From Spirochaetota bacterium (GTDB taxonomy: Bacteria; Spirochaetota; GWB1-36-13; JAKPDD01), in assembly GCA_029552945.1 (NCBI GenBank), contig JAKPDD010000032.1, forward strand, positions 78,377 to 142,376: 64,000 bases of DNA. Direction: 5' to 3'. The notes below the pieces were generated by a model that saw only the letters and a program-made list of their open reading frames with translations, searched no databases and was not told the DNA's origin. Numbering within the stretch: position 1 is the first letter of the stretch; every line of letters starts with the position of its first letter. Of this stretch, positions 54,647 through 64,000 are shown piece by piece. A program made the position numbers and the translations under genes.

Positions 54647-55522
54647 TCATTCTGGTATTATTTCACCATTAGTTTTTACATATTCTCTAAACAATTTAAT
54701 AAGCCTTTTCGTTATTTTGCCGACAAATCCATTGCCTATAGACCTCCTGTCTATTTCAACCACAGGAATTATTTCAGCAGCACTACCTGTTAAAAAACAC
54801 TCGTCAGAAGTATATACATCGTATCTTGTAAGGACTCTCTCTTCAACCTTTATACCATCTTTTTCTGCTATTTCCATTACGCTATTTCTTGTTATTCCAA
54901 CTAAAATCCCCATATACGATGGTGGAGTAATAAGAGTATTGTTTTTTACAATAAAAATATTATCACCAGTACATTCAGACACATATCCTTCCTGATTTAT
55001 CATTAAAGCCTCTTCAACACCAGCATTTATAGCCTCTATCTTCGCCATTACATTATTAAGATAATTAAGTGATTTTATAGAAGGGCTCAGTGCTTCGGGA
55101 AGGTTTCTTCTTGTTGGAACAGTAATTATCTTAAGCCCTTTTTCATAAAACTCTTCAGGGTATAACTTTATAGTCGCTGCTATAATTACTACGTTTGCCT
55201 TTTTACAATTATATGGATTAAGTCCAAGGTCACCATCACCTCTTGATACAACAAGCCTTATATAACCACCATCATACAAATTATTTTCTTTACAGGTAAT
55301 CAGTGTTGCTTTTATAAGTTCTTCCTTACTCATGGGTATATTAAGCATTATAGCTTTTGCTGAATCATACAATCTGTCAATATGTTCTTTAAGCTTAAAA
55401 ACCCTACCATTATATATCCTTATACCTTCAAAAACTCCATCTCCATAAAGGAAACCATGGTCAAAAACTGATATTTTAGCTTCATCCTTAGTGTAAAAGT
55501 TACCATTTATATATATTTTCAT
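54647..55522 (-). CDS. ilvE: Branched-chain amino acid aminotransferase (class IV)
   Basis: PLP enzyme interconverting branched-chain amino and 2-oxo acids. The 291-residue protein shows FDHGFLYGDGVFEGIRIYNGRVF near the N-terminus, PLP-binding Lys150 in PSIKSLNYLNNV and the phosphate-binding ECTGDNIFIV. This length and pattern are those of IlvE; a D-amino acid transaminase is a less likely alternative. A GGAAGGAG site precedes the ATG. It follows rseP after an 85-base gap. Confidence 0.92.
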   Translation of the reverse strand: MKIYINGNFYTKDEAKISVFDHGFLYGDGVFEGIRIYNGRVFKLKEHIDRLYDSAKAIMLNIPMSKEELIKATLITCKENNLYDGGYIRLVVSRGDGDLGLNPYNCKKANVVIIAATIKLYPEEFYEKGLKIITVPTRRNLPEALSPSIKSLNYLNNVMAKIEAINAGVEEALMINQEGYVSECTGDNIFIVKNNTLITPPSYMGILVGITRNSVMEIAEKDGIKVEERVLTRYDVYTSDECFLTGSAAEIIPVVEIDRRSIGNGFVGKITKRLIKLFREYVKTNGEIIPE

Positions 55523-55607
55523 AAAAACTCCTTCCTATTAAATTAATATAAAACATAATAAAATTTCACAGAATTTAAATTTTAAAATAAAATTCTAAAA
55601 TTTCAAA

Positions 55608-56981
55608 TTATAAACCAAAAATATCATTAATTGAAACAATAAAAAGCAAAGATAATAAAATAACTATACCAACTACCTGTATAGCACCTATTATTTTTGG
55701 ACTTGGCCTTCTCCTTGCCACTACCTCAAAAAAATTAACAACAATATGACCACCATCTAATGCTGGAAAAGGTATAAGATTAAAAAAAGCCAGTGCTAAA
55801 CTTATTATAGCTGTAAAGTTCATGAAAGCAAAAATACCACCATAACTTCCTGCTTCCCCTAACTGTTTGAATATTTTTAATGGCCCCGCTACATTACTTT
55901 TTACATCTATCTCCCCTTTAAATATTTTTGATATACCTTTTACACTGAGCATAATAACATTAAATGACTGCGAAAATGCTCTATCAAAACTCTCAAAAAT
56001 TGTATAATTAATTTTTTTTACATACTTATCAATTTCATATTCTCTAAAGTAGTATTGTATACCTATAATTTTCCTCTCGTTACTTAATTGTGGCATAATA
56101 GAAACTGTATTAAAGTCAATAAAATTCTGAATAAAAGAATAAATGTTATCCCTTTTAAAATCAAAATAATAATCAAGATAATCTATAATATCTAACACGA
56201 TAACCCCAAAGATATTTTTTGGGGCTTCCAATTTTATTGATAAAGGTAAATTAGAGTAATTTATAGCGTAAAACAGTTTTGCTTCATCACTTGGAATTAT
56301 ATTATTTATAGAGACTATTCTTGTGTATGGTCTTATTTTAACCTTATCCGCAGGACTATCTTTTAAAACATTTATTATTATAGGTATAGATTTTTTGTAT
56401 CTTGCTATTATCTCTCTTGAAGGATCATAAAAAAAATTTTCAATATTTATTAAATTACCATCTCTCTTTACTTTAATGCTAGTATTTTCTCTGGCTTTTG
56501 ATAACAGTTCAATCTGAAGGTCCTGCCAATTATCTATTTTTTTATTATTTATTTCAACTATCTCATCTCCATCTTTTAAAAGAGAGTCTGAAGAAACTGC
56601 AATTTTTGTATAATTAAGTTTTGTTTCTCCTGTAAAATACAGAACAGTAAATAAAAGAAAAAAACCTAATAAATAACTGAATAAAGGGCCTCCAAAAGCC
56701 ACAAGTATTCTAGAAGTAGCAGGTCTTCCATAAAAACTATCTTCATCAAAGTTTTCTATTTTAGCACTAAAATCATCCTGCCCTTTAAGTTTGCAATATC
56801 CCCCAATAGGAAATATGTTTATTTTGTATAAAGTGCCTTTATAATTTTTACTTACTATTGACTTGCCCATTCCAATAGCAAACTCTTCAACCCTTATGCC
56901 CACAATTTTAGCCATTATAAAATGACCAAATTCGTGAAAAAATACAAGTATTATAAACCCTAATAAAGCATAAAAAATCAT
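55608..56981 (-). CDS. rseP: Site-2 membrane metalloprotease RseP
   Basis: Intramembrane zinc protease of 457 residues that cuts regulatory or signal-peptide substrates in the membrane. HEFGH (16-20) lies in the first helix and the third zinc ligand in FPALDGGHI near residue 405. Two PDZ domains lie between (about 125-180 and 195-250); the first has DGDEIVEINNKKIDNW. The dxr-rseP order is common in bacteria. It starts 10 bases after the dxr stop. Confidence 0.95.
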   Translation of the reverse strand: MIFYALLGFIILVFFHEFGHFIMAKIVGIRVEEFAIGMGKSIVSKNYKGTLYKINIFPIGGYCKLKGQDDFSAKIENFDEDSFYGRPATSRILVAFGGPLFSYLLGFFLLFTVLYFTGETKLNYTKIAVSSDSLLKDGDEIVEINNKKIDNWQDLQIELLSKARENTSIKVKRDGNLINIENFFYDPSREIIARYKKSIPIIINVLKDSPADKVKIRPYTRIVSINNIIPSDEAKLFYAINYSNLPLSIKLEAPKNIFGVIVLDIIDYLDYYFDFKRDNIYSFIQNFIDFNTVSIMPQLSNERKIIGIQYYFREYEIDKYVKKINYTIFESFDRAFSQSFNVIMLSVKGISKIFKGEIDVKSNVAGPLKIFKQLGEAGSYGGIFAFMNFTAIISLALAFFNLIPFPALDGGHIVVNFFEVVARRRPSPKIIGAIQVVGIVILLSLLFIVSINDIFGL

Positions 56982-56991
56982 TTTGTTACCT

Positions 56992-58116
56992 CTAAACTTT
57001 TTTTAAAAACTTATATACAATATCTTTAGAATAATCTATAAGATAAAAAATATCATCTATATTACTAACAACTCTATCTGGCTTAAACTTACTCAAAGTA
57101 CTATAAACATTTTTATATATATCAGTAAAGCATATTCTTCTTTCTATAAACTCTCTAACAAAGAATTCATTTGATACTGTATAACATATATGATAAGCCA
57201 ACCCCTTTTTAGATACTTCATAAGCAAGTTCCAACATAGGATATTTTTTAAAGTCTACACTATAAAAATTGAAAGTCTTATTTTCAATACCAAAATAATC
57301 TTCATAATATTCTGGATACAATAAAGCCCCAGTAATAGGTTCACACATATCTGGATTAGATATATATGGAATAATAGCTCCTGATTTTAACTTAACCATT
57401 GAGTGAACAAATGCCTCAGGATGAATTACTACAATTATATTATTAGGATCTATATTAAACAGTTCTTTTGCCTCTATTAATTCAAGGCCTTTATTAGCCA
57501 TTGTAGAACTATTTACTGTTATTTCAATCCCCATATCCCATACAGGGTGTTTTTTTAAGTCATCAATAGTTAATGTTTTAAAATCTTTATTGCATTTAAA
57601 CACAATACCGCCAGAAGCTGTAAGATAAAAGGTTTTTATATGGGACTTATCAATAAACCTTAAAATATTAAAAAGTGCCCAGTGCTCACTATCTATAGGT
57701 AAAAGTTTAGAAGAAGTAAACTTTTTTGTAAAAACATCTCCACCCATTACAAGGCTCTCTTTATTAGCAAGAAGAAGGTCAAACCCAGATTCAGCTATGA
57801 TAAAAGAGGATTTTATCCCATCTGTACCATAAATGCCATTTATAAACTTAGTGTTTTTGTTAAGTTTTGATATTATTTCTCTTAATCCATCTTCCCCATA
57901 AAACAAGTTTTTAAAGCTATTTTTTATTTTATTATAAGAAACATTATCAAAAGTTAAAATGTACTCAGGATTGTATTCTCTTATTATCTCTATTGCTCTA
58001 TCTAAATTTTTGTTAAAACTAAAACCTATAAGTTTTGAATTAGTTTTTTTTATTGATTTAAGACTGGAGTAACCTATACTACCTGTTGCACCAAGAACAA
58101 ATACATCACTCTTCAA
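56992..58116 (-). CDS. dxr: 1-deoxy-D-xylulose 5-phosphate reductoisomerase
   Basis: Second enzyme of the MEP pathway to isoprenoids, using NADPH. The 374-residue protein has the dinucleotide motif GATGSIG (9-15), NKESLVMGG, the metal-binding DSEHWALF, TASGG and a MANKGLELIEA block, so it is complete. The organism therefore makes isoprenoid precursors by the MEP route, in line with the UbiA gene. It overlaps zapA by 11 bases. Confidence 0.96.
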   Translation of the reverse strand: MKSDVFVLGATGSIGYSSLKSIKKTNSKLIGFSFNKNLDRAIEIIREYNPEYILTFDNVSYNKIKNSFKNLFYGEDGLREIISKLNKNTKFINGIYGTDGIKSSFIIAESGFDLLLANKESLVMGGDVFTKKFTSSKLLPIDSEHWALFNILRFIDKSHIKTFYLTASGGIVFKCNKDFKTLTIDDLKKHPVWDMGIEITVNSSTMANKGLELIEAKELFNIDPNNIIVVIHPEAFVHSMVKLKSGAIIPYISNPDMCEPITGALLYPEYYEDYFGIENKTFNFYSVDFKKYPMLELAYEVSKKGLAYHICYTVSNEFFVREFIERRICFTDIYKNVYSTLSKFKPDRVVSNIDDIFYLIDYSKDIVYKFLKKV

Positions 58117-58411
58117 TTTTATTATCCAAAATATGTTTAATTCTATTTGTTAACCCTATAATTCTATTTACTATAAAATCACTTTCATTAGGCTTTAAAC
58201 CAAAACTATTTTCCTTCAAAGTAAAAAGTTCATCAGCAATATTAAGTGCTGCCAGAATAGCAAGCTTTAAACTTGAGGATATACCAGTAATATTATAAAT
58301 TTCTTTCATTTTTTCATCAATAAACTTAGCTATTTTAATAGTTTTCTCTCTATTATTTGAAATAAGTGTAAACTTTGTATGAAATATTTCAATTTCTATT
58401 TTTTCTTCCAT
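58106..58411 (-). CDS. zapA: Cell division protein ZapA
   Basis: A 101-residue FtsZ-ring-associated protein. The N-terminal half (IEIEIFHTKFTLISNNREKTIKIAKFIDEKMKEI) is the conserved ZapA globular head; the C-terminal half is a helix for tetramer formation. The ATG overlaps the stop of the preceding coiled-coil gene (stop-start overlap) and its end overlaps dxr. It is often found beside pheT, as here. Confidence 0.9.
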   Translation of the reverse strand: MEEKIEIEIFHTKFTLISNNREKTIKIAKFIDEKMKEIYNITGISSSLKLAILAALNIADELFTLKENSFGLKPNESDFIVNRIIGLTNRIKHILDNKIEE

Positions 58412-58671
58412 TATTCATCATCTACCATAGTTATTTTTATGCCAGATGTTGCCTCCTCTTTTGATTCAAAAGTATTTCTTTTTATAACCTCTTTTATTGA
58501 TTTCAATTTTTCTATTGTAACTTCTTTGGCTCTCCTATATCTTTCGATAAGCTTTTCATTTTTTTCTATTTCTTCTATCAAAAAATCTTTTTCTTTAGTA
58601 AGATTTATCAAATAATTTTCCAATCTATTTACAGCATTTTCAAGAAGGTCTAAAGCTTCGTTTATATCCAT
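58411..58671 (-). CDS. Small coiled-coil protein upstream of zapA (ZapB-like in plan)
   Basis: An 86-residue protein that is almost entirely a heptad-rich helix (residues 1-65: LLENAVNRLENYLINLTKEKDFLIEEIE) with a short disordered tail. I do not recognise a named family. Position between pheT and zapA, with start and stop overlapping both, suggests a division-associated partner of ZapA. ZapB-like function is an inference from shape and context only. Confidence 0.78.
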   Translation of the reverse strand: MDINEALDLLENAVNRLENYLINLTKEKDFLIEEIEKNEKLIERYRRAKEVTIEKLKSIKEVIKRNTFESKEEATSGIKITMVDDE

Positions 58672-61034
58672 TATTTATCTCTTAAATATACCCCTTTATT
58701 TTTTGCCTTTTCTATTATACAACTCATAATTGAATTAATTTCATCATCTGTAAAAGTATGGTCATAAGACTGAATTAAAAAAGAAAATGTAACACTTTTT
58801 TTATCCTCCCCTATTTTAGGATTTGTATAAACATCTATAACTTCAACTTTCTGTACAAGATTATTGCTTCTTATGATCTCAATTACCTCTGAAACATTCA
58901 TGTCTTTATTCATAACAAATGATAAATCTTTTCTTACTGTTGGGTATTTACTTATCTCCTTATAAACATTTTTCTTATTATTATTTATAATATTTTCAAT
59001 ACTTTCAAGATCAAGTTCAGCATAATATGGTTTTATTCTATCATCACATATATATGGATTAATTTCACCAATAAATCCTATTAAAATATCCCTATAGTAA
59101 ATAAGACCACTCTTATTAGGATGTAAAAACTTTATTTTGTCAGTGGGTACATAATTTGAATTAATCCCAAACGTTAAAAGAAGATTATCAATTATACCTT
59201 TTATTGTATAGAAATCTATTTTCTCCTCACCCATCCAATTTTTATACAAAATACCATTTCCTATAATTCCTAATTTTTTAACTTCTTTTATGTTCTCATT
59301 ATCATAATAAAATATTTTACCTATCTCAAACAACAAAAGATTAGGATTTCCCTTATCAGTATTATTAATAATATTATTAAATAATCCACCTGCAAGACTT
59401 GTCCTCATGTAAGAATAAAAAGAGTTCATAGGATTTCTTATTTTAATTATATTTTTTTCATCAAATAGGTTAAACTTTTTTACTTCTTCTATACTAGTAA
59501 ATGAAAAGTTATATACTTCATAAAGATAATTACCAAGTATCTCTCTAATTTTGTACTCTAAAGGCAAAGAACTTTTGAAGGAGTTATAATTAAAGTTAAC
59601 TGGTCTTATTGTTTCTTCTATATTTGAATACCCATAAACCCTTATTATCTCTTCCACAGCATCTATTGCTCTGTAACAATCTCTTCTAAAACTTGGGAAT
59701 TTTATTATAAAATCATCATCCTTCTTTTTAAAATCAATTTCAAGAAGTTCAAGACACCTTTCTATATTAGTTTTATCAATATCAAAGCCAAGAATCTGTT
59801 TTATAAAACTATGCTTAAGTTCAATCTCAGGTATTTGAACCTTAACTGGATAAATATCAACTATCTCAGAGATTTCACAATCCATAATTTCTTGAATAAG
59901 ATACGTTGCATAATCAAGTGCTTTAATTGTATTTTCGGGATCCATATCTCTTTCAAACCTGTATGAAGAGTCTGTTTTTATACCAAGTTTCTTAGATGAA
60001 TTACGAACGCTTTTAGGTATAAAATATGCTGATTCCAACAAAATATCAATTGTATTTTCATCTACTTTTGAGTTTTCACCACCAATAACTCCTGCTATTG
60101 CTACAGGTTTTAATTCATCAGCAATTACAAGTATATCATCTGAAAGCTCATATTCTTTTCCATCCAAAGCAATTATCTTTTCACCCTTTTTAGCACTTCT
60201 TACTACTATTTTACTGCCAGCAAGTTTATTATAGTCAAAAGCATGCATCGGATGCCCGAGTTGGAGCATTACATAATTTGTAATATCAACAATATTATTG
60301 ATAGGCCTTGCTCCAAGTTTTATAAGTTCCTCTTTAAGCCAATCAGGACTCTCCCCTACTTTTACCCCTTTTATTATTCTGCTTGAGTATCTATAACAAG
60401 ACATTGTATTCTGAATAATTATATTTGGTTTTTCTATTTTACTATTCTCATTTATTTTATACTTAGGATAATTAATACTTTTCCCCTCTATTATACCTGC
60501 TTCTCTTGCTATACCAATACTGCAAAGACAGTCAGATCTATTCGAGGTTACAGAGATATGAAAAATATAATCTTTCTCTGGCAATATCTTATCTACTTTA
60601 TCCCCTATTTTAACAGAATCAGGAAGAATCCATATTCCATCGCTCTTTTCTTCAAGTCCAAGTTCAGCTTTTGAACAAAGCATACCTTCTGATTCAACTC
60701 CTCTTATCTTTGTTTTCTTTATTTCAAGACCATTAGGAAGTCTTGCACCTTCAAGTGCAACAACAACTTTATCACCTTTATTATGGTTTTTAGCACCACA
60801 GACTATATTTAAGACTTTACTTCCTATATCTACTTTACATAGAGTTAGTTTATCAGCATTAGGATGTTTTTCTTTTTCTAAAATTTTTCCAATAATAAAT
60901 TTTTCTGACGGTATAAAAGAATATTCTTCAACTTTTTCAACTTCAAGTCCATTGTTTGTTAATTTTTCAGCAAGTTTGTATGGATCCTCTTTTATATCAA
61001 CATATTTTTTTATAATATTATAAGTAGTTCTCAC
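58671..61034 (-). CDS. pheT: Phenylalanyl-tRNA synthetase beta subunit
   Basis: Beta chain of the alpha2-beta2 enzyme, 787 residues. Domains in order: tRNA-binding EMAP-like domain (about 38-150, EKHPNADKLTLCKVDIG), B3/B4 editing domain, B5 domain, catalytic-like core and C-terminal anticodon-binding FDX-ACB domain (YPTVRKDLSFVMNKDMNV). pheS, the catalytic alpha chain, is not adjacent; hisD lies upstream instead. Confidence 0.97.
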   Translation of the reverse strand: MRTTYNIIKKYVDIKEDPYKLAEKLTNNGLEVEKVEEYSFIPSEKFIIGKILEKEKHPNADKLTLCKVDIGSKVLNIVCGAKNHNKGDKVVVALEGARLPNGLEIKKTKIRGVESEGMLCSKAELGLEEKSDGIWILPDSVKIGDKVDKILPEKDYIFHISVTSNRSDCLCSIGIAREAGIIEGKSINYPKYKINENSKIEKPNIIIQNTMSCYRYSSRIIKGVKVGESPDWLKEELIKLGARPINNIVDITNYVMLQLGHPMHAFDYNKLAGSKIVVRSAKKGEKIIALDGKEYELSDDILVIADELKPVAIAGVIGGENSKVDENTIDILLESAYFIPKSVRNSSKKLGIKTDSSYRFERDMDPENTIKALDYATYLIQEIMDCEISEIVDIYPVKVQIPEIELKHSFIKQILGFDIDKTNIERCLELLEIDFKKKDDDFIIKFPSFRRDCYRAIDAVEEIIRVYGYSNIEETIRPVNFNYNSFKSSLPLEYKIREILGNYLYEVYNFSFTSIEEVKKFNLFDEKNIIKIRNPMNSFYSYMRTSLAGGLFNNIINNTDKGNPNLLLFEIGKIFYYDNENIKEVKKLGIIGNGILYKNWMGEEKIDFYTIKGIIDNLLLTFGINSNYVPTDKIKFLHPNKSGLIYYRDILIGFIGEINPYICDDRIKPYYAELDLESIENIINNNKKNVYKEISKYPTVRKDLSFVMNKDMNVSEVIEIIRSNNLVQKVEVIDVYTNPKIGEDKKSVTFSFLIQSYDHTFTDDEINSIMSCIIEKAKNKGVYLRDK

Positions 61035-61039
61035 TTTGT

Positions 61040-62299
61040 CTACTCCCTGACTTTTATTGAGTTAGCGTGTTCATAAAAACCCTCTATTTCAGCAAGGGTA
61101 ATTATATCTTTTTTGTCTTTATTAAGCCTATCTCTTGTATACTCAACATAAGATATTGTTTTAATAAAGTCCTTAACAGAAAGTGCAGAGTAAAAAAATG
61201 ATGTTCCATTTGTTGGAAGAGTATGGTTAGGACCTGCATAATAGTCCCCAACTGCAACAGGTGTATACCTACCAAAAAATATTGCTCCACTGTTGTTTAT
61301 ATTTTTTACAATATCATCTCTATTAATTTCATCCATCATAACCTGTAAATGTTCAGGTGCATACCAATTTACTATCTCCATAATTGTTTCTACATCTTCA
61401 ATAACAAGAATAGCCGAATTATTTTCTATTGACTTTCTTAATATATCTTTTCTTTTTGATACTACCAATCCTTCTCTTATTTTCTCCTCAAGTTTTTTTG
61501 CCATCTCTAAACTCGGAACAATAACTATAGATTGTGCATCTTCACTGTGTTCAGCCTGAGCAAACATGTCAGCAACTATATATTTTAAAGGCACATATTC
61601 ATCAGCAAGTATCATTACCTCCGACGGTCCTGCAATAGAATCTATATCAACAATCCCATAAAGAAACTTTTTTGCAAGGGTAACATATTTATTACCAGGG
61701 CCAACAATCTTATATACCTTTGGTATAGTCTCTGTTCCAAATGCAAGAGCTGCTATTGCCTGAACTCCACCTACACCAAAAACTCTATCAACACCGCATG
61801 CAAGTGCTGTATAAGCTAAAACTGGGGATAATCCATCATTTGAAATTGGTGTTACCATAACTATCTCTTTCACCCCTGCTATTTTTGCAGGTATAGCAGT
61901 CATTAGTATGGTTGATGGATATAAACCTTTACCCCCAGGAATATATAATCCAACACGCTCAATAGGTTTTACTATCTGACCTAATACTTTCCCTTCCTTA
62001 CTGTACTCCCAACCATTTGGTTTTGTTAGCAAATGATACTCAAAAATATTATTCTTAGCATTATCTATTGCAATTTTTAAATTAATATCTACTTTTTCAC
62101 TAATTTTAACCAAAAAATCTCTTCCTATTTCAAATGACTGAAGCTCAACATTATCAAACTTTTTACAATATTCTCTTACAGCAATATCGCCTCTTGATTT
62201 TATGTCATATATTATACTTTCAATGTCTTTAGTATTAAGAAACTCTATTCTCTTTGATAGGACCCACTTTTTAAATGTGCCAAGATCTTCAAATATCAT
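61040..62299 (-). CDS. hisD: Histidinol dehydrogenase
   Basis: Zinc enzyme oxidising histidinol to histidine in two NAD-dependent steps. The 419-residue protein has GPGNKYVTLAKKFLYG, IAGPSEVMILADE, FAQAEHSEDAQSI (metal ligand region) and GDYYAGPNHTLPTNGT with the catalytic His. All are intact. No other his genes are in the window, so hisD is detached from the pathway cluster. It starts 34 bases after the TPR gene stop and ends 5 bases before pheT. Confidence 0.97.
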   Translation of the reverse strand: MIFEDLGTFKKWVLSKRIEFLNTKDIESIIYDIKSRGDIAVREYCKKFDNVELQSFEIGRDFLVKISEKVDINLKIAIDNAKNNIFEYHLLTKPNGWEYSKEGKVLGQIVKPIERVGLYIPGGKGLYPSTILMTAIPAKIAGVKEIVMVTPISNDGLSPVLAYTALACGVDRVFGVGGVQAIAALAFGTETIPKVYKIVGPGNKYVTLAKKFLYGIVDIDSIAGPSEVMILADEYVPLKYIVADMFAQAEHSEDAQSIVIVPSLEMAKKLEEKIREGLVVSKRKDILRKSIENNSAILVIEDVETIMEIVNWYAPEHLQVMMDEINRDDIVKNINNSGAIFFGRYTPVAVGDYYAGPNHTLPTNGTSFFYSALSVKDFIKTISYVEYTRDRLNKDKKDIITLAEIEGFYEHANSIKVRE

Positions 62300-62333
62300 A
62301 ATAAATTTTCCTTATCTCTAATAAAATAGTTGA

Positions 62334-63011
62334 TTATTTACTTACTTCAAGCCTTTTAAGTCTTTCTATAACTTCAATATTTTTTTTAGCCTCAAAACTA
62401 TATACAGAGTTTTCATCTATCATTTTATATGAACTTATTGCCATATCTATATTATTTTTAATTTCGTAAGCAATACCCTTATAATATAAAGCTGTATCTT
62501 TAAAATATCCATCATAATTTTTTATAACATAATTAAAAAGATCAATAGCATTATCCAGTTTAGAATCCTCTAGATAAATTCTACCCAACATTATAAAAGA
62601 CAATGGTTTTGCGATAAGATCTTTTGGAGCATCTTTAGCTTTCTCAAGATATTTTACAGCAATCTCTTTTTGTTTAAGTTTAAGATAAAGCTCACCAAGA
62701 TTAATATAAGCAAGATATTTTTCAGGAGCGTCTCCTGGCATTTCAACAGTCTTTTCAAGATCCCTTATAGCAATACCTATTCTCTCTTTATTCAAGTCAT
62801 CAACTTTATCAGAAACTGTTTTTAATTTATAAAAAGCATTTATATATTTTCCCTGAATATTTGTAGCTGATCTCTCTTTATTATAAGATATAATCCCAAT
62901 TATTATTATAACAATAAATACCCCAACTATTATTGGGATAAATATTTTTCTGTTAAAAACATATTTTTTTAAAAAATTTTCAAAAAAAAACCAAAATTTA
63001 GCTTTTTCCAT
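62334..63011 (-). CDS. Membrane-anchored tetratricopeptide repeat protein
   Basis: About 225 residues. The start at 63011 (MEKAKFWFFFENF) is preferred because AGGAG lies 7 bases upstream; an earlier ATG at 63035 has no such site. One hydrophobic anchor (about 25-45, IFIPIIVGVFIVIIIIGIIS) is followed by a periplasmic TPR region of three to four repeats (YLAYINLGELYLKLKQKEIAVKYLEKA). The plan resembles YfgM-like or outer-membrane assembly adaptors. It overlaps the rpsA end by 14 bases. Confidence 0.85.
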   Translation of the reverse strand: MEKAKFWFFFENFLKKYVFNRKIFIPIIVGVFIVIIIIGIISYNKERSATNIQGKYINAFYKLKTVSDKVDDLNKERIGIAIRDLEKTVEMPGDAPEKYLAYINLGELYLKLKQKEIAVKYLEKAKDAPKDLIAKPLSFIMLGRIYLEDSKLDNAIDLFNYVIKNYDGYFKDTALYYKGIAYEIKNNIDMAISSYKMIDENSVYSFEAKKNIEVIERLKRLEVSK

Positions 63012-64000
63012 TTTCTTTCTCCTGTCCTTCATCATTTACTATACTTAAGTTACTAGAATCATTTTTTATTTTATTATCTATTTTCTCTTTTGATTTATGA
63101 GTTTCTTTTTTAACTTTATTTTTGGTTATATTCTCAATCTTATTACCTAGGATATCACCTAATGTAACATTTTTTGTTTCAGAAGATGCAATATATTTTT
63201 CTAACTCTTTTTTTCTTTCAGCATCTATCATTAGTCTTACACTTAAAACAAGTTTATTGTCATAAGGGTCTAATTCAATAACCATTGCATCTATCTCATC
63301 GCCAATCTTATAAAACTCATTAAGGTTATCATATCTTTTATCAAGGTGCTTTTTAGGCAAGAATCCTGTCACAGTATCATTGAATCTTAAAATTATCCCA
63401 TTATCCTCTATCTTATCAATCTTCCCTTTTACTACACTACCTTTAGGATAAGAATTAGCAAACTCTAACCATGGATTATCAAACAATTGTTTTAAACCAA
63501 CTTTTATTTTTTTCTTAGAAGGTTCAACTTTAATAACAACAACCTCTATTGTATCACCTTCTTTATATTTTGACAGATCTATATTAGATATAGTCCAGTC
63601 AATATCGTTTTTATGTAGCAACGCATCTATTCCTTCTTCAAGTTCAAGAAATATTCCAAAATCTTGTTTATTAATTATTTTTCCCTTAACTTTTTTGCCA
63701 ATAGGATACTTTTCTTCTACATTCTCCCATGGGTCTTGTTTCAATTGTTTAAGCCCTAATACAATACTTCTTTTATTAGAGTCTATTTTTAGTATTTTTG
63801 CTGATACAATATCATTAATTTTAACAATATCCGATGGTTTTTTTATCCTTGTGCTCCAGCTAAAGTCATCTGCTCTTATTATTCCAGTAACACCATCTTT
63901 TATTTTAACAATAACAAATCTATCACCAACTTCTACAATTCTTCCTTCTATAACATCCCCTTCTTTGTGAGTTTCAGTAAAAGATATCCACGGGTCCTGT
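62998..64000 (-). CDS. rpsA: 30S ribosomal protein S1 (partial, cut by window edge)
   Basis: The frame is open to the window end; a TTG at 63744 is only an internal codon. Three S1/OB-fold repeats are visible: GDVIEGRIVEVGDRFVIVKI, GKKVKGKIINKQDFGIFLEL and GSVVKGKIDKIEDNGIILRF. They are separated by the linker LGLKQL(K/F)xxPW that recurs between S1 repeats of ribosomal S1. A charged disordered tail of about 60 residues ends the protein. S1 binds mRNA on the 30S subunit. The N-terminal domains lie outside the window. Confidence 0.92.
   Translation of the reverse strand, partial: QDPWISFTETHKEGDVIEGRIVEVGDRFVIVKIKDGVTGIIRADDFSWSTRIKKPSDIVKINDIVSAKILKIDSNKRSIVLGLKQLKQDPWENVEEKYPIGKKVKGKIINKQDFGIFLELEEGIDALLHKNDIDWTISNIDLSKYKEGDTIEVVVIKVEPSKKKIKVGLKQLFDNPWLEFANSYPKGSVVKGKIDKIEDNGIILRFNDTVTGFLPKKHLDKRYDNLNEFYKIGDEIDAMVIELDPYDNKLVLSVRLMIDAERKKELEKYIASSETKNVTLGDILGNKIENITKNKVKKETHKSKEKIDNKIKNDSSNLSIVNDEGQEKENGKS

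Overview
The window is a strongly AT-rich bacterial chromosome segment. Two adjacent flagellin genes of the spirochaete FlaB type, a Gram-negative envelope (outer-membrane barrels, lipoproteins, RseP) and many signalling genes point to an AT-rich spirochaete. I cannot place it more finely from sequence alone. No rRNA, tRNA, CRISPR array, insertion sequence or prophage was seen.

Layout. 1-4.3 kb: a minus-strand lipid cluster, rpmF-plsX-fabH-fabD-fabG-fabF (fabF is cut by the window edge), without acpP between fabG and fabF. 4.4-8.5 kb: a chemoreceptor, then a GAF-PP2C sensor phosphatase gene broken by two homopolymer frameshifts and one stop. 8.7-19.5 kb: a surface-protein block with an 1800-residue lipoprotein of repeated carboxypeptidase-regulatory-like domains, an NHL-propeller lipoprotein, an esterase lipoprotein and a coiled-coil/barrel outer-membrane protein. 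19.7-29.5 kb: rsmE, nadE, an RND-type membrane protein, a soluble histidine kinase, an MFS transporter and a solitary groEL. 29.7-31.9 kb: two outer-membrane protein genes, the first frameshifted but with good promoter and ribosome binding signals.

32-46 kb: a ThiS-ThiF fusion, a membrane phosphoesterase, a histidine kinase, two flagellin genes with unusual untranslated regions, a 57-residue stand-alone glycyl-radical-type peptide upstream of a radical SAM gene, a UbiA prenyltransferase, an iron-sulfur flavoprotein, leucyl aminopeptidase, a DUF350 protein followed by a periplasmic-sensor kinase with a degraded ATPase, a DUF433/DUF5615 toxin-antitoxin pair, a PHP hydrolase and a lytic transglycosylase. 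46-64 kb: purL, a diguanylate cyclase, then a tightly packed housekeeping run on the minus strand: rpsA-TPR-hisD-pheT-coiled coil-zapA-dxr-rseP-ilvE-response regulator-pseudouridine synthase-tmk-PilZ coiled coil-proS.

The points most worth a second look are the flagellin 5' leader and 3' region, which are complementary to each other in two colinear blocks; the glycyl-radical mini-protein coupled to a radical SAM gene; the PilZ protein carrying ten exact 21-residue repeats; the two frameshifted genes; and the kinase whose ATP-binding motifs have decayed.
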